DNA from: Pseudoxanthomonas sp. NC8
GTDB taxonomy: Bacteria; Pseudomonadota; Gammaproteobacteria; Xanthomonadales; Xanthomonadaceae
Reading direction: 5' to 3'
NCBI GenBank assembly: GCA_025232375.1
Contig: CP060419.1
Span: forward strand, 1,239,001 to 1,303,000
Length of the DNA stretch: 64,000 nucleotides
The notes under the pieces are model-generated. The model had not been told where the DNA came from. It made no database searches and saw only the letters and a program-made list of their open reading frames with translations. Made by a program: the position numbers and the translations under genes. Below, piece after piece: positions 1 through 12,824 of this stretch (position 1 is the stretch's first letter; each line of letters starts with the position of its first letter).

Positions 1-460
1 TGCCTGCGTCCAGCTCGGGCACGACGAAGTGGACGCTGGCGCCGTGCTCGCTGTCGCCGGCCTGCAGGGCGCGCGCATGGGTATGCAGGCCCTTGTAGCG
101 GGGCAGCAGCGAGGGGTGCACGTTGAGCAGGCGACCGTCGAAGCGCTGGACGAAGGCGTCGCCGAGGATGCGCATGTAGCCGGCGCAGAACACCCAGTCC
201 GGTGCGGTCGCGTCGACGGCATCGGCCAGTGCGGCATCGAACGCGGCGCGGTCGGCGAAGCGGCGCGGCTCCGCACTCCAGCGCAGCGGCGCCGGGACCC
301 GTTCCAGGGCCGCCGCGCCGGGCCGGTCGGAAAACACGCCGACGATCTCGGCATCGAGCCTGCCGTCGGCGATGGCGCAGAGCACGGCCTGCAGGTTGCT
401 GCCGCGTCCGGACACCAGAACCGCCAGGCGCGGCTTGCGACCGGTCGTGGGACTGCTCAT
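1..460 (-). CDS. purN: phosphoribosylglycinamide formyltransferase PurN (3' end outside window)
   Basis: Transfers the formyl group of 10-formyl-THF to GAR in step 3 of cytoplasmic purine synthesis. The frame starts at the ATG at 458-460 (MSSPTTGRKPRLAV) and runs off the left edge after about 153 codons, so the C-terminus is missing (family about 200 to 220 aa). The early SGRGSNLQA phosphate-binding loop and the NVHPSLLPRYKG segment, which carries the catalytic Asn and His of the family, are both visible. It lies 10 nt after purM on the same strand, the usual purMN order, so the two are probably co-transcribed. Confidence 0.95.
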   Translation of the reverse strand, partial: MSSPTTGRKPRLAVLVSGRGSNLQAVLCAIADGRLDAEIVGVFSDRPGAAALERVPAPLRWSAEPRRFADRAAFDAALADAVDATAPDWVFCAGYMRILGDAFVQRFDGRLLNVHPSLLPRYKGLHTHARALQAGDSEHGASVHFVVPELDAG

Positions 461-470
461 CGTGGCCGGA

Positions 471-1553
471 TCAGCCGATGTGGACGCGCTCGCCGTCGCC
501 GGCGCCGCCGTTCGACAGGCGCGTCACCTGGCCGATCGGGCGATGGGTAAGGCCGTGCGCGTCCAGGCTGGCCGCCACGGCCGCCACCGACGCCTGCGGC
601 ACCACCAGCACGAAGCCGACGCCGCAGTTGAAGGTGCGCCACATCTCGGCGTCGGCCACCGCGCCTTCGCGCTGCAGCCAGTCGAACACCGGCGGCAGGA
701 CGATCGCCGAGGCCTCGATCTGCAGGCCCAGGCCGTCGGGGATGACGCGGATGATGTTCTCGGTCAGGCCGCCGCCGGTGATGTGGGCCATGGCGTTGAT
801 CGACTCGCCGTGCTCGCGCAGCAGCGCCAGCACCGGCTTCACGTACAGCCGGGTGGGCGCCATCAGCGCATCGGTAAGGGCCACGCCGCCGACCTGCAGC
901 TCGGCCGGGCGGCCGGCGCGGTCGTAGATCCGGCGGATCAGCGAATAGCCGTTCGAGTGCGGGCCGGAGGAGGCGATGCCGAGCAGCACGTCGCCTTCGC
1001 GCACCTTGGCGCCGTCCAGCAGCTGCGACTTCTCCACCGCGCCGACCGCGAAGCCGGTAAGGTCGTACTCGCCCGGCGGGTACATGTCCGGCATCTCGGC
1101 GGTCTCGCCGCCGATCAGCGCGCAGCCCGATTCCTCGCAACCGCGCGCGATGCCGCCGACCACGGCCACGGTGGTCTCCACGTCGAGCTTGCCGGTGGCG
1201 AAGTAGTCGAGGAAGAACAGCGGCTCGGCACCCCAGATAAGGATGTCGTTGACGCACATGCCGACCAGGTCGATGCCGATGGTGTCGTGGCGACCCAGCT
1301 GCTGGGCCAGCTTCAGCTTGGTGCCGACGCCATCGGTGCCGGACACTAGGACCGGCTCGCGGTACTTGTTCGACAGGTCGAACAGCGCGCCGAAGCCGCC
1401 CAGGCCGCCCATCACCTCCGGACGGAAGCTGCGCTTGACCAGCGGCTTGATCCGTTCGACGACCTCGTTGCCGGCGTCGATGTCCACGCCCGCGTCGCGG
1501 TAGGTCAGGGAGGCGGGCGTCGGGGTCTGGCTCACGTGCGGGGCCTGCGGCAT
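471..1553 (-). CDS. purM: phosphoribosylformylglycinamidine cyclo-ligase PurM (AIR synthetase)
   Basis: ATP-dependent closure of the imidazole ring of FGAM to AIR in purine synthesis. The frame is intact at 360 codons, normal for the family (about 345 to 355 aa). The N-terminal [15 protein letters not shown], the [16 protein letters not shown] loop, [16 protein letters not shown] and [10 protein letters not shown] are diagnostic. Although the frame is open, three Leu codons read CTT in TAAGG contexts and give DLTGF, ILIWG and ALTDA where relatives usually have DLAGF, ILVxG and ALADA; these look like in-frame versions of the CCWGG artefact. It is divergent from the DUF2066 gene across about 127 nt that must hold both promoters. 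Confidence 0.97.
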   Translation of the reverse strand: MPQAPHVSQTPTPASLTYRDAGVDIDAGNEVVERIKPLVKRSFRPEVMGGLGGFGALFDLSNKYREPVLVSGTDGVGTKLKLAQQLGRHDTIGIDLVGMCVNDILIWGAEPLFFLDYFATGKLDVETTVAVVGGIARGCEESGCALIGGETAEMPDMYPPGEYDLTGFAVGAVEKSQLLDGAKVREGDVLLGIASSGPHSNGYSLIRRIYDRAGRPAELQVGGVALTDALMAPTRLYVKPVLALLREHGESINAMAHITGGGLTENIIRVIPDGLGLQIEASAIVLPPVFDWLQREGAVADAEMWRTFNCGVGFVLVVPQASVAAVAASLDAHGLTHRPIGQVTRLSNGGAGDGERVHIG

Positions 1554-1680
1554 GGAATCGGGGAGCGCATTCTAGCAGCCGGCCCGTGTATGGCCGTGCC
1601 GGACCGGCTCGATTGGCGCGATGGCGGCATTCGGGCAACAATTCCCCGTGACTCCATCTTCCGCCCTGCGAGGAACCCGC

Positions 1681-2780
1681 ATGCGATCCAGCCGCACCCT
1701 CATGGGCCGTGCCCTTACCCACCTGTGCCTTGGCGCTGGTCGTGGCAGCGGGCCTTGGCCGGTCCCCTGCAGGCCCAGGATGGGCTGCGTACCGAGGGTG
1801 ACCTGGCCAGCGCGCAGGGCGTGTATGCGGCCGAGGTCCCGGTCAACAGCCAGGTCGATAAGGCCCGCGATGCCGGGTTCGCGCGTGCGCTGGCGGAGGT
1901 GCTCGAAAAACTGTCGGGCGATGCCGGGGTGGTCAACCGGCCGGGCGTGGCGCAGGAACTGCGCAACGCCAAGGCCTACGTCGACAGTTACGACTACCGC
2001 CATGGAATGGGGGCTTTCGCCCAGCGGTGCGCCGACCTTCCGGACCATGCTGGTGGTGCGCTTCGTACCGGAGTCGGTGGATACGATCGCCGCCGCGCTG
2101 GGCCTGCCGGTCTGGCCGCAGCCGCGGCCCAAGCCTGTGCTTTGGCTGGCCATCGACGATGGCACCGGCCCGCGCCTGCTGAGCACCGGTAAGGTCAACG
2201 CCGCCCGCAGCGTGCTCGACCGGGCCCAGGAGCGCGGATTCAAGCTCGGCCTGCCGGCCGGCGGGGCGGCCGAACAGGCCGCCGTCGGCGCCATCTGGCG
2301 CCGCGACCCGGCCGCGGTCATGGGGCGTCCGCCCGCTACAGCCCGCCGATGCAGCTGATCGGCAAGCTGTACCGCAGTGGCTCGGGCTGGACCGCGGACT
2401 GGACCTTCGTCGACGCCGGCAAGGTCCCGGCGACCCGCACGGTCAGTGACAGCGACGCGCGCCGGGCGATAGCCAGCGGTGCCGACGTGGCGGCCGACGC
2501 GCTGATCCGCCGCTACGCCAAGGTGTCGTCGTCCGAACCGGCGGGGACCCACCGGGTGGCCTTCACCGGCTTGCGCGATGCCGGGGATTACCTGCGCCTG
2601 TCGGCAATGCTGCAGAAGATGCCGGTGGTGCGCCGGATCGCCCCCGTCCGCGCCGAAGCCGGGCGGGTTGAGTTCGATCTCGACCTCCTCACCGGCATGG
2701 CCGGCTTCCAGCGCATGCTGGGCGAGGACGCCCCGGTGGTCGCCGTCGAGGGCGTGCCCGCGGAGTACCGCATCCGATGA
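1681..2780 (+). CDS. secreted DUF2066 domain protein (frameshifted in this sequence)
   Basis: Restoring three small shifts (near 1729, 1753 and 2003) gives a protein of about 365 aa with an N-terminal signal peptide (MRSSRTLMGRAL, a hydrophobic stretch, then LQAQ). It continues through YAAEVPVNSQVDKARDAGF and the repeat-like CRxALxxVLxKLSGD region typical of DUF2066, a family of unknown function in gammaproteobacteria. The C-terminus EGVPAEYRIR is intact. The gene overlaps the next one by ATGA, so translation is coupled. The set DUF2066, AI-2E transporter and hda opposite purMN is a recurring xanthomonad arrangement. All three shifts lie at CCTGG or CCAGG positions (read as CCTTGG, CCTTGG, CCATGG). 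Confidence 0.85.
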
Positions 2781-3945
2781 CCGACACGCCGGAATACGAG
2801 ATCGCCCGATTCCTGCGCCAGCTCAAATGGCTGGCGGTGGTCGCGGTGGCTGTCTGGCTGGTCTGGCTGCTGGCGCCGATCCTGACGCCGTTCGTATGGG
2901 CGCGCTGCTGGGCTGGGCCGGCGACCCGCTGGTGGATCGCCTGCAGCGTCGCGGTTTCTCCCGCAACCTGGCGGTGGCGGTGGTGTTCGGTGCGATGGCG
3001 CTGGTGATGGTGCTGGCGCTGGTGATCCTGCTGCCGCTGCTGGAGCGCCAAGGTCGTGACCTGGTCGCGGCGGCGCCGGAGTACCGCGACTGGGTGCTGC
3101 AGACCGCGCTGCCGTGGGTCGAACACAGGAGCGGTCTGGACCTTGGTCGGCTGGCTGGACACCGGGCGCCTGCGAGTGGGTGCGCACCCACTGGGCACAG
3201 GCCGGGGGCTTTGCGGCGACGCTGTTCGGCTACCTGTCGCGCTCGGGCGTGGCGATGGTCGCGTGGCTGGCCAACATCGTGCTTGTGCCGATCCTGACCT
3301 TCTACTTCCTGCGGGACTGGGACCTGCTGGTCGAGCGCGTCGCGGCCCTGGTGCCGCGCGACCACCTCGACACCGTCTCCCGCCTGGCGAGCGAATCCAA
3401 CGAAGTGCTCGGCGCGTTCCTGCGCGGCCAGTTCGTGGTGATGATCGCGCTGGGCCTGATCTACGCGTCCGGCCTGTCGCTGGTCGGGCTCAAGCTGGGC
3501 CTGCTGATCGGCCTGATCGCTGGCCTGATCAGCTTCATCCCGTACCTGGGCGCGACCACCGGTGTGATCCCTGGCGGTGGTCGCCGCGCTGGTCCAGGCC
3601 AAGGGGCTGGACCCGCAGCTGCTGGTCCCGGTGGGCGTGGTGTTCGTCGTCGGCCAGATGCTGGAAAGCTACGTGCTCACGCCGCGCATCGTCGGCGACA
3701 AGATCGGCCTGCATCCGATGGCGGTGATTTTCGCGATCATGGCGGGCGGCCAGCTGTTCGGATTCGTCGGCATGCTGTTGGCGCTGCCGGTGGCGGCGGT
3801 GGCCAACGTGCTGCTGCGCTTCGCCAAGGAACGCTACCGCGAAAGCGGGCTGTACACCGGCGGGCACCCGGCGATCGTGCTCGACACGTACGTCGATCCG
3901 GACTCGGTCCAGCAGGCCGCCAGCCGGGGAACGGACGCGCCGTGA
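2777..3945 (+). CDS. AI-2E family transporter, PerM/YdiK-like (frameshifted)
   Basis: Multi-pass inner-membrane permease, about 388 aa once shifts near 2895, 3143 and 3568 are restored. The start is the ATG overlapping the DUF2066 stop (MTDTPEYEIARFLRQLKWL). Hydrophobic segments are separated by the amphipathic stretch before the second half, and the conserved C-terminal core is present (FIPYLGATTG, DKIGLHPMAVIFAIMAGGQLFGFVGMLLALP, then the RERYRESGLYTG tail). Substrates are unknown for most members; AI-2, polyamine or Na+/H+ exchange roles are claimed for different subfamilies, so none is assigned. Its stop overlaps the GTG start of hda. Confidence 0.85.
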
Positions 3946-4655
3946 GCGGGCTGCCCGGGGCTACGCCCCAGTTGCCGTTGTCGCTGCGCTATCCGCCGGA
4001 CCAGAGGCTGGACAGCTTCTTCGGCGCGCCGGCCGGTGCGCTGGCGCAGATCCGCGCGTTGGCCTGCGAGCCCGGCGCGGACTGGGTCTACGTCGAAGGT
4101 GGCCCGGCTACCGGCAAGACCCATCTCGGGCTGGCGGTGTGCGCCGAAGCCGAGCAGGCCGGCCGGCGTGCGGCCTACCTGCCATTGCGCGCGGCGGCGG
4201 GCCGGCTGTCCGATGCGCTGGAGGCGCTGGAGTCCACCGACGTGGTCGCGCTGGACGGGCTCGAGGCGATCGCCGGCGATCGCGGCGAGGAGGTCGCCCT
4301 GTTCGACTTCCACAACCGCGCCCGTGCCGCCGGACGCGGCGTCCTGTACCTGGCGGGCGCCGGTCCCGCGGCGCTGCCGCTGGTCCTGCCGGACCTGCGC
4401 TCGCGGCTGGGCCAGTGCACGCGCGTGGCGCTGCGTCCGCTGGACGACGAGGGCCGGCGCGACGTCCTGCGCGACCGTGCCCGGCGTCGTGGACTGGTGC
4501 TCGAGGATGCGGCCATCGACTGGCTGCTGACCCGCACCGGCCGCGACATCGCGCAGCTGGCCGCGCTGCTGGACCGGATCGATCGCGAATCACTCGCCGC
4601 GCAGCGGCGGGTCACCGTGCCGTTCCTGCGCGTGCTGCTGGCGGGCGCAGGCTGA
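3942..4655 (+). CDS. hda: DnaA regulatory inactivator Hda
   Basis: AAA+ DnaA homologue which, with the DNA-loaded beta clamp, stimulates hydrolysis of DnaA-bound ATP (RIDA) and prevents over-initiation. The frame is 237 aa from the GTG that overlaps the previous stop as GTGA. An N-terminal QLPLSL clamp-binding peptide precedes the domain III-like core, with a Walker A-like GGPATGKTH loop and the VVALDGLEAI Walker B-like strand. A DnaA-type domain IV is absent, as expected for Hda. Stop at 4653-4655 faces the convergent secreted-protein gene 18 nt away. Confidence 0.9.
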   Translation: MSGLPGATPQLPLSLRYPPDQRLDSFFGAPAGALAQIRALACEPGADWVYVEGGPATGKTHLGLAVCAEAEQAGRRAAYLPLRAAAGRLSDALEALESTDVVALDGLEAIAGDRGEEVALFDFHNRARAAGRGVLYLAGAGPAALPLVLPDLRSRLGQCTRVALRPLDDEGRRDVLRDRARRRGLVLEDAAIDWLLTRTGRDIAQLAALLDRIDRESLAAQRRVTVPFLRVLLAGAG

Positions 4656-4673
4656 CGCCGACGCCCGGCCGAG

Positions 4674-5159
4674 TCAGCGGCAGGCTTCCGGCCGCTGCTC
4701 CCAGACCACCGGCTCCCAATAGGCGTTGTCACGGATGCTCTGCACGTCCAGCCGGTCGCGCAGCAGGCGCGCACCGACGGCGTAGCTCACCCCCGGCTGC
4801 ACCTCGATGGTGAACGGCTTGTAGGCGTGCTGCAGTTCCAGCCGCTTCATCTTTTCGATCTGGGCGAGGGCGGCCGCCGGCAGCCGGTCCGGATCGATGT
4901 GGTCGGTGACCGTGAGCGTGCGGCTGCCCGGCGCGACCTTGTGCCGGTTCCTCGGGTCAAGTGGCGTGCTGGTGCCGTCGATCCGGGTGATCTCGACCGC
5001 GAAGATGTCCTGGCTCTCGGGTACCGCCGCGCGCTGGTCGGTGACGAAGGCGCAGGTACTGCCCGCCACACCGGTGACCGGCGCGGCGTTGCCGGGCGTG
5101 GCGGCGTGGGCCGCCGGAGCGAGCAACAGGACCGATGACAGCAAAAGTGCGCGTGGCAT
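4674..5159 (-). CDS. secreted hypothetical protein, tandem paralogue A
   Basis: 161 aa with a clear Sec signal peptide (MPRALLLSSVLLLAPAAHAA). The mature part ends in the signature RLLRDRLDVQSIRDNAYWEP then a Trp-Glu-Gln-Arg-Pro-Glu-Ala-Cys tail, with a second Cys early in the mature protein (STCAF); the two probably form a disulfide. It is a paralogue of the next gene upstream (see 5199-5721), sharing IDGxSTPL, KMKRLE and NAYWEPVVW. I do not recognise the family; a periplasmic or envelope role is all the sequence supports. Confidence 0.8.
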   Translation of the reverse strand: MPRALLLSSVLLLAPAAHAATPGNAAPVTGVAGSTCAFVTDQRAAVPESQDIFAVEITRIDGTSTPLDPRNRHKVAPGSRTLTVTDHIDPDRLPAAALAQIEKMKRLELQHAYKPFTIEVQPGVSYAVGARLLRDRLDVQSIRDNAYWEPVVWEQRPEACR

Positions 5160-5198
5160 GGTCTTCTCCTTCAGGTGGATTGCCGCGGACGATCCGCG

Positions 5199-5721
5199 CT
5201 ACTTGCACGGCTCCGGGCGCATGTCCCAGACCACCGGCTCCCAGTAGGCGTTGCTGCGGATGCTGGCGGCGTCGAGCCTGTCGCGCAGCAGCTTCGCGCC
5301 CAGTGCGTAGGTCACGCCAGGCTGCACGTCGAGCTCGACCTTCTTGTACGCGCGCTGCTGCTCCAGGCGCTTCATCTTGGAAATCTGCGTGTTGGCAGCG
5401 GCCGGCACACGCTTGGGATCGATCCGGTCGGCGAGGGTCAGCACGTGGGCGCCGGGTTTGACGCGGTAGCGGTTGGTCCGGCTCAGCGGCGTGCTCTTGC
5501 CGTCGATCTGGGTGATCACCGCATCGAAGATGTCTCGACTCTCGGGAAGTTCACCTGGTTGACGGTCAGGTAGGCGCAGCTGCTGGTGGGGTCGCCGACC
5601 ACCGCCTGGCGTGCCGTGGCAGGCGCCGCAGGCGGGGCGGCGGGGGCGGGGGCGGCCTGGGGGGGGCGGCGAAGGCGGTGGATGCGAGCAGAACGGTCGA
5701 CAGCAGCGGCGTGCGCCACAT
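5199..5721 (-). CDS. secreted hypothetical protein, tandem paralogue B (frameshifted)
   Basis: The best start is the ATG at 5719-5721 (MWRTPLLSTVLLASTAFAA signal peptide) followed by an Ala/Pro-rich linker. The frame breaks in the G/C homopolymer near 5660 and again near 5535. The rest (QIDGKSTPLSRTNRYRVKPG to the RPEPCK end) is clearly homologous to paralogue A: both end NAYWEPVVW plus a C-terminal Cys. Copies are head-to-tail with about 40 nt between them. Function unknown. The homopolymer break is a common sequencing error, so I do not call it a pseudogene. Confidence 0.7.
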
Positions 5722-5955
5722 GGTTGCTCTCCTGATGGTCGTCTGGTCCGGTGTTCTTGCCGGAGATGATCGGAGCCGGGAGGCTTAATTACGCGTGAAG
5801 CGGCAATGGCGGGAAATAGGCCTTGCGGTCAATGCAGGGCCGCGACCGATCGCCGTCCATGACGTGGGTTGCGGCGCCTTTCCCGACCCGTCGTGGTGGA
5901 CCGCGCCCGAGGCGGACCTGGGGCGGGTGGGCTGTGCCAGTCGCCGTTGCTGCAG

Positions 5956-7655
<1,700 letters not shown>

Positions 7656-7751
7656 GCAGGCGTTGTTCGGGAGCGGACGCACAGGGTAAACGGCGGCGGT
7701 GGGGGCAGGCGAGCCTGCGCGGCGGTCGCACTGCAGCATCCGTAAACGACG

Positions 7752-7771
7752 GGGCCCCGCGTGCGGGGCCC
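7752..7771 (-). terminator. GC-rich hairpin downstream of the GlsB gene
   Basis: A perfect 9-bp inverted repeat GGGCCCCGC / GCGGGGCCC with a very short loop lies 21 nt after the GlsB stop (reading leftward) and before amgK. The following minus-strand bases are only modestly T-rich (GTCGTTTACG), so it may be a terminator or an mRNA-stabilising hairpin. Confidence 0.45.
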
Positions 7772-7791
7772 AGGGGGGACGGCGTGGCCGG

Positions 7792-8060
7792 TCAGGTCCT
7801 TTTCTTCCTGGTAAGGCCATACAGGACCAGCAGGATGATGGCGCCAATCACCGAAGCGATGAAGCCGGTCGGCTCCCCGGGGCATACCAGCCCAGTGCGC
7901 CGCCGACAAAGCGGGCGAGCAGGGCGCCGGCGATGCCCAGGACGATGGTCCACAGCAGGCCGAGCTTGTCGTTGCCGGGCTTGAGGGCGCGCGCGAGCAG
8001 GCCGGCGATCAGGCCGATGAGCAGGGTCCACAGGATGCCGCCACCAAAGATCTGTTCCAT
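7792..8060 (-). CDS. GlsB/YeaQ/YmgE family small membrane protein (frameshifted)
   Basis: About 88 aa, three hydrophobic segments: GGGILWTLLIGLIAGLLARA, then GLLWTIVLGIAGALLARFVGG, then GFIASVIGAIILLVLYGLTR with the basic KKRT tail. This is the transglycosylase-associated / GlsB stress family of tiny inner-membrane proteins, whose biochemical role is unsettled. The frame breaks near 7880 inside CTCCCCGGGGC; both halves match the family. It starts with ATG 8058-8060 (MEQIF). Confidence 0.85.
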
Positions 8061-8140
8061 CTGAACGCTCCGGTCGGGTTGGGTGGGGTGCGCGGAGCGT
8101 AGCGCAACCCGGCGGCGCGGGTGCGACAGCCGGAAACAGC

Positions 8141-8168
8141 AAAGGCGCCGGTGGTCGCCGGCGCCTTT
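8141..8168 (-). terminator. rho-independent terminator of the dipeptidase gene
   Basis: Perfect 11-bp stem AAAGGCGCCGG / CCGGCGCCTTT with a 6-nt loop, 28 nt past the dipeptidase stop reading leftward, followed on that strand by GCTGTTTCC. The A/T edges of the stem are typical of bidirectional terminators. Confidence 0.7.
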
Positions 8169-8195
8169 CGCTTTCCCGCGGGCCCGGGGGCTGCT

Positions 8196-9707
<1,512 letters not shown>

Positions 9708-9910
9708 GTTGGATCCAGAGGCAATTTGATGGCGGCCATTCTACGCCCGGCCTGCGGGCGGAAATTTCCTACAGGTGAACACGGGCTTGACGGGTCACCG
9801 CATGGGCGGCACAGCGATAGGCGGGTCCGGGACGGCGCGTGAGACTGCGTGTGCCGGCGAAAGACAAGGACACCGCAGCCGGCAATCCCTGAACAACAAG
9901 GAGCGTTGTC

Positions 9911-10267
9911 ATGAAGTCGTTTTCCGTTCTGTTCCAGACGCTGCTGCTGTCGCTGCTGCTGTTCGCCGGCGCTGCGTTCGCCGCCGACAAGGTCGACATC
10001 AACAGCGCCGACGCGGCGCAGCTGGAGAAGTCGCTGGTCGGGATCGGTCCGTCCAAGGCCGAAGCGATCGTCGAGTACCGCAGGGCCAACGGGCCGTTCA
10101 AGAGCGCCGACGAACTGGCCCTGGTCAAGGGCATCGGGCTGAAGACCGTGGAGCGCAACCGGGACCTGATCGCGGTCGGTGCATCGCGTGCCGGTTCGGC
10201 CAAGGCCAAGCCGGCGTCCGGCAAGCAGGCCGTCGCCACGCCGGCCAAACCGGTAGCCCGACGCTGA
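9911..10267 (+). CDS. ComEA-like secreted helix-hairpin-helix protein
   Basis: Intact 118-aa frame: signal peptide (MKSFSVLFQTLLLSLLLFAG ending AFAA), then the short ComEA HhH domain starting DKVDINSADAAQLEKSLVGIGPSKAEAIVEYR and ending LALVKGIGLKTVERNRD, then a Lys/Ala/Pro tail. HhH motifs bind DNA non-specifically; secreted ComEA proteins hold incoming DNA in the periplasm during transformation. Many stand-alone homologues have no proven competence role. A GGAGC ribosome site (AAGGAGCG) lies just before the ATG. Confidence 0.88.
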   Translation: MKSFSVLFQTLLLSLLLFAGAAFAADKVDINSADAAQLEKSLVGIGPSKAEAIVEYRRANGPFKSADELALVKGIGLKTVERNRDLIAVGASRAGSAKAKPASGKQAVATPAKPVARR

Positions 10268-10460
10268 GGTCGTCTGTCCGCTTTCTGTCGCGGGTTGCGT
10301 AACAAACACTGGTCCATCCGGCAGGGAAGCCTTGAGGATCCGCACCGCGCGTGCGTCGGCAGGAAGCAGTGGAGAGGCACCGGTGTGCGCATGGAGGCGC
10401 GGCCGGTGTCCGTTGGCAGGGACGCGGGGACCAGGCAGGACGCCGACAGGGATGTACCTC

Positions 10461-10500
10461 ATCGCCCGGCACGCACAGGACGTGCGGCCGGGCGATTTCT
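10461..10500 (+). terminator. terminator-like hairpin after the ComEA-like gene
   Basis: ATCGCCCGG ... CCGGGCGAT (9 bp) plus an inner CGCAC / GTGCG (5 bp) with a small internal bulge, followed by TTTCTTTC. It lies about 195 nt after the ComEA-like stop and 40 nt before the HutD start; the 10268-10460 stretch before it shows no gene. Confidence 0.55.
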
Positions 10501-10540
10501 TTCGGGGGTCCGGCTGCGGTGTCTGCGGCAGAATGCACGC

Positions 10541-11178
10541 ATGAACGAGCATGGCGTACTCGCGATCCCTGCCACCGAATACCGGCGCACGCGCTGGCGC
10601 AACGGGCGTGGCTGGACCCGCGAAGTCCTTGGCGATGCCCGATGCGGAGGGCTGGCAGCTGCGCCTGTCCATCGCCGAGGTCGACGCGGCCGCGGATTTC
10701 TCGCCCTTCCCCGGGGTGGAGCGCGAACAGGTGCTGCTCCATGGCAATGGCCTTACTGGCCCTGCACTTCGACGATGGCGGGCGGGTCGACCTTCTGCCG
10801 CCGCACCAGCGCACGCGCTTCCATGGCGCGCGCCCGGTTACCGGCATCCCGCTCGACGGGCCCGTGCAGGTGTTCAACGTGATGTGGCGTCCGGAGGTGG
10901 TCTCCGCCACGCTGCTGCATCGGCCGCTGGTCGGCAGCATGTGGTGCTTCGGCGACGAGCGCACATCCTGGGCGGTGTATGTGCTGGCAGGCACGGCCCG
11001 GATCGGTGCCGACGGCCGCGAGCGGGCGGCACTCGCGCAGGGCGACAGCGCCTGGCTGGCGCCGGTCGCCGGTCGCCGACGCTATTCGATTGAAGGTGCC
11101 GGCGAGTTGCTGCTGGTCCAGGTGGAGCGCAACGCGGGCGGACCCGTGCATCGGGTGGCTACGGAAGACCACCGGTAA
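10541..11178 (+). CDS. HutD/Ves family cupin-like protein (frameshifted)
   Basis: About 210 aa: IPATEYRRTRWRNGRGWTRE, then WQLRLSIAEVDAAADFSPFPGVEREQVLLHGNG, then FHGARPVTGIPLDGPVQVFNVM. These are the defining features of the HutD (Ves) double-stranded beta-helix family. HutD accompanies histidine utilisation in some bacteria, but no hut genes are near, so the role is open. Two breaks: 10639 (CCTTGGCG for CCTGGCG) and 10753 (CCTTACTGGCC for CCTGGCC). The stop at 11178 is 7 nt from the convergent flavoreductase stop. Confidence 0.8.
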
Positions 11179-11185
11179 AGCGGGG

Positions 11186-12824
11186 TCAGTAGACGTCGCG
11201 CCGGTAGCGGCCCGCGGCACGGAGCGCATCGCGGCGTTCTTCGCCGAGGATGTCGGCCAGTACCGCGTCGATCGCCGGTGCCATGCCCGTCGCGTTGCCG
11301 CAGACCAGGATGGATGCGCCGTTGTCCACCCACTGGCGCAATGGGCCGGCGGCCGCCGACAGCCGGTGTTGCACGTAGGCCGGATCGCGAGCCGCACGGG
11401 AGAAGGCCAGGTCAGGCGTTCCAGCCAGCCCTCGGCCTGCCACTGGCGTAATTCCCCGTCGTAGGGCCTGTCGTGTTCCGGACTGCGTTCGCCGAACAGC
11501 AACCAGTTGCCGCGTGCGCCGGCCGCCATGCGCGCCCGCAGGTGCGCCCGCAGGCCGGCGATGCCGGTGCCGTTTCCGATCAGGACCAGCGGCAGTTCCG
11601 GCGGTGGCGGATGGAAGCCGGGGTTGCGGCGCAGGCGGAGGTCGATCGTTTCGCCCGGCGCGGCGCGATCGCAGAGCCCAGCCGCTGCCCAGGCCCGGTG
11701 CGCCGTCCGGATGGGTCATGCGCCGGATAAGCAACCGCACGCAGCCTTCGTCGGGAATCGATGCGATGGAATACTCGCGGTGCGGCAGCGGCTGCAGGCG
11801 GTCGGCCAGCTGCTGCGCGGACAGGCCATGCACCGCGGCCACGTCGGGAAGCTGCATGCGCGACAGCAGCAGCGGCAGCGGTTCCGCGCCCCGGTCCGTG
11901 GCCACGCTCGCGCTCGCCGGAAGGTCCAGCGCCTCGAGCAGTGCGCCGACCTGCGCCGGCGGATTGCGCGGTCCGATTTCGGCGATGTCGCCGGCCGTCC
12001 ACGCCGGCAGCCTGCCGTCGTCGGGCACCAGCGCCAGATCGAACATGGGCGTGCCGGGACCATCTTCGTTCACGGCGATGCGCGACTGCAGTCGCCAGGC
12101 TTCGTACGCCGGCGGCGCCCAGTCCGGCAGGTCGGTAAGGCCACCGATCCTGCCGATCTCGTACTGCCAGTGGCGCAGCGTGGCCTGGTCGGCATTGTCG
12201 ACCTCGAGGCGGTCGAACAGCGCGCTCGCACCGCGCGCACGCAGCCATCCGTCCAGCTGGCGTCCGAAGGCGCAGAAGTCGTGATACTCGCGATCGCCGA
12301 GCGCCAGCAGCGCGTATTCCAGGCCAGCCAAGTCAGGCGCCAGCGCCATGGTCCGCCGCAGGAACGCGAGTGCATGGTCGGGCGGATCGCCTTCGCCCGT
12401 GGTGGCGGCGATGAACAGGGCGCGGCGGGTGCGGGAGAGCAGTCCGGCATCGACCGCTTCGATCGGCAGTACCGACACCGGCTGCGTACCTTCGCGCAGC
12501 ATCGCGGCGCTGCGTTCGGCCAGCAGTCGGCCGAATCCGGTCTGGCTGGCCCAGGCCACCAGCACCGGGGCAGGCGCATCCGGTGCCAGCGCGGCTGCGG
12601 CATGAACGTCGCCGCTCCGTCGCAGGAAAGCCGCGCAGAACCCGGCATAGCCCAGCAGCATGCCCCCGCCAGCCACCAGCGCAGCGGTCGCGGATCTGCG
12701 AGCCACCATCGATCGCCGTGCAGCGACAGCAGCAGGCCTGCCAGCAGCACCAGCAGGGCGAGCAGACCGAGGTTGCCGAGCAGGACCGGGGAGGGCTGCG
12801 CCGCGGGGCGCCGGGAGTGCTCAT
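11186..12824 (-). CDS. membrane-anchored flavodoxin-domain NAD(P)H oxidoreductase (sulfite/iron reductase-like; frameshifted)
   Basis: About 545 aa. The ATG at 12822-12824 overlaps the ApbE stop (ATGA). An N-terminal pair of hydrophobic helices (LLALLVLLAGLLLSLHG, then WWLAGAGMLLGYAGF) precedes a flavodoxin domain (WASQTGFGRLLAERSA; ATTGEGDPPDH; LALGDREYHDFCAFG) and a ferredoxin-reductase module (HREYSIASIP FAD-binding motif, LIGNGTGIAGLRAHL and ILVCGNATGMAPAID nucleotide motifs, C-terminal YRRDVY). This is the CysJ-type layout fused to the membrane. Breaks near 12790, 12655, 11695 and 11415. As the last gene of the iron-uptake cluster it is the likely electron entry point; the acceptor is inferred. 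Confidence 0.85.

Noticed and set aside
1554..1680. Purine riboswitch or PurR box between purM and DUF2066
   Set aside because: No guanine-aptamer core or PurR palindrome could be recognised in the 127 nt.
457..1722. A 421-codon minus frame overlapping purM
   Set aside because: Shadow of purM in another phase, extremely Arg/Ala-rich and without motifs.
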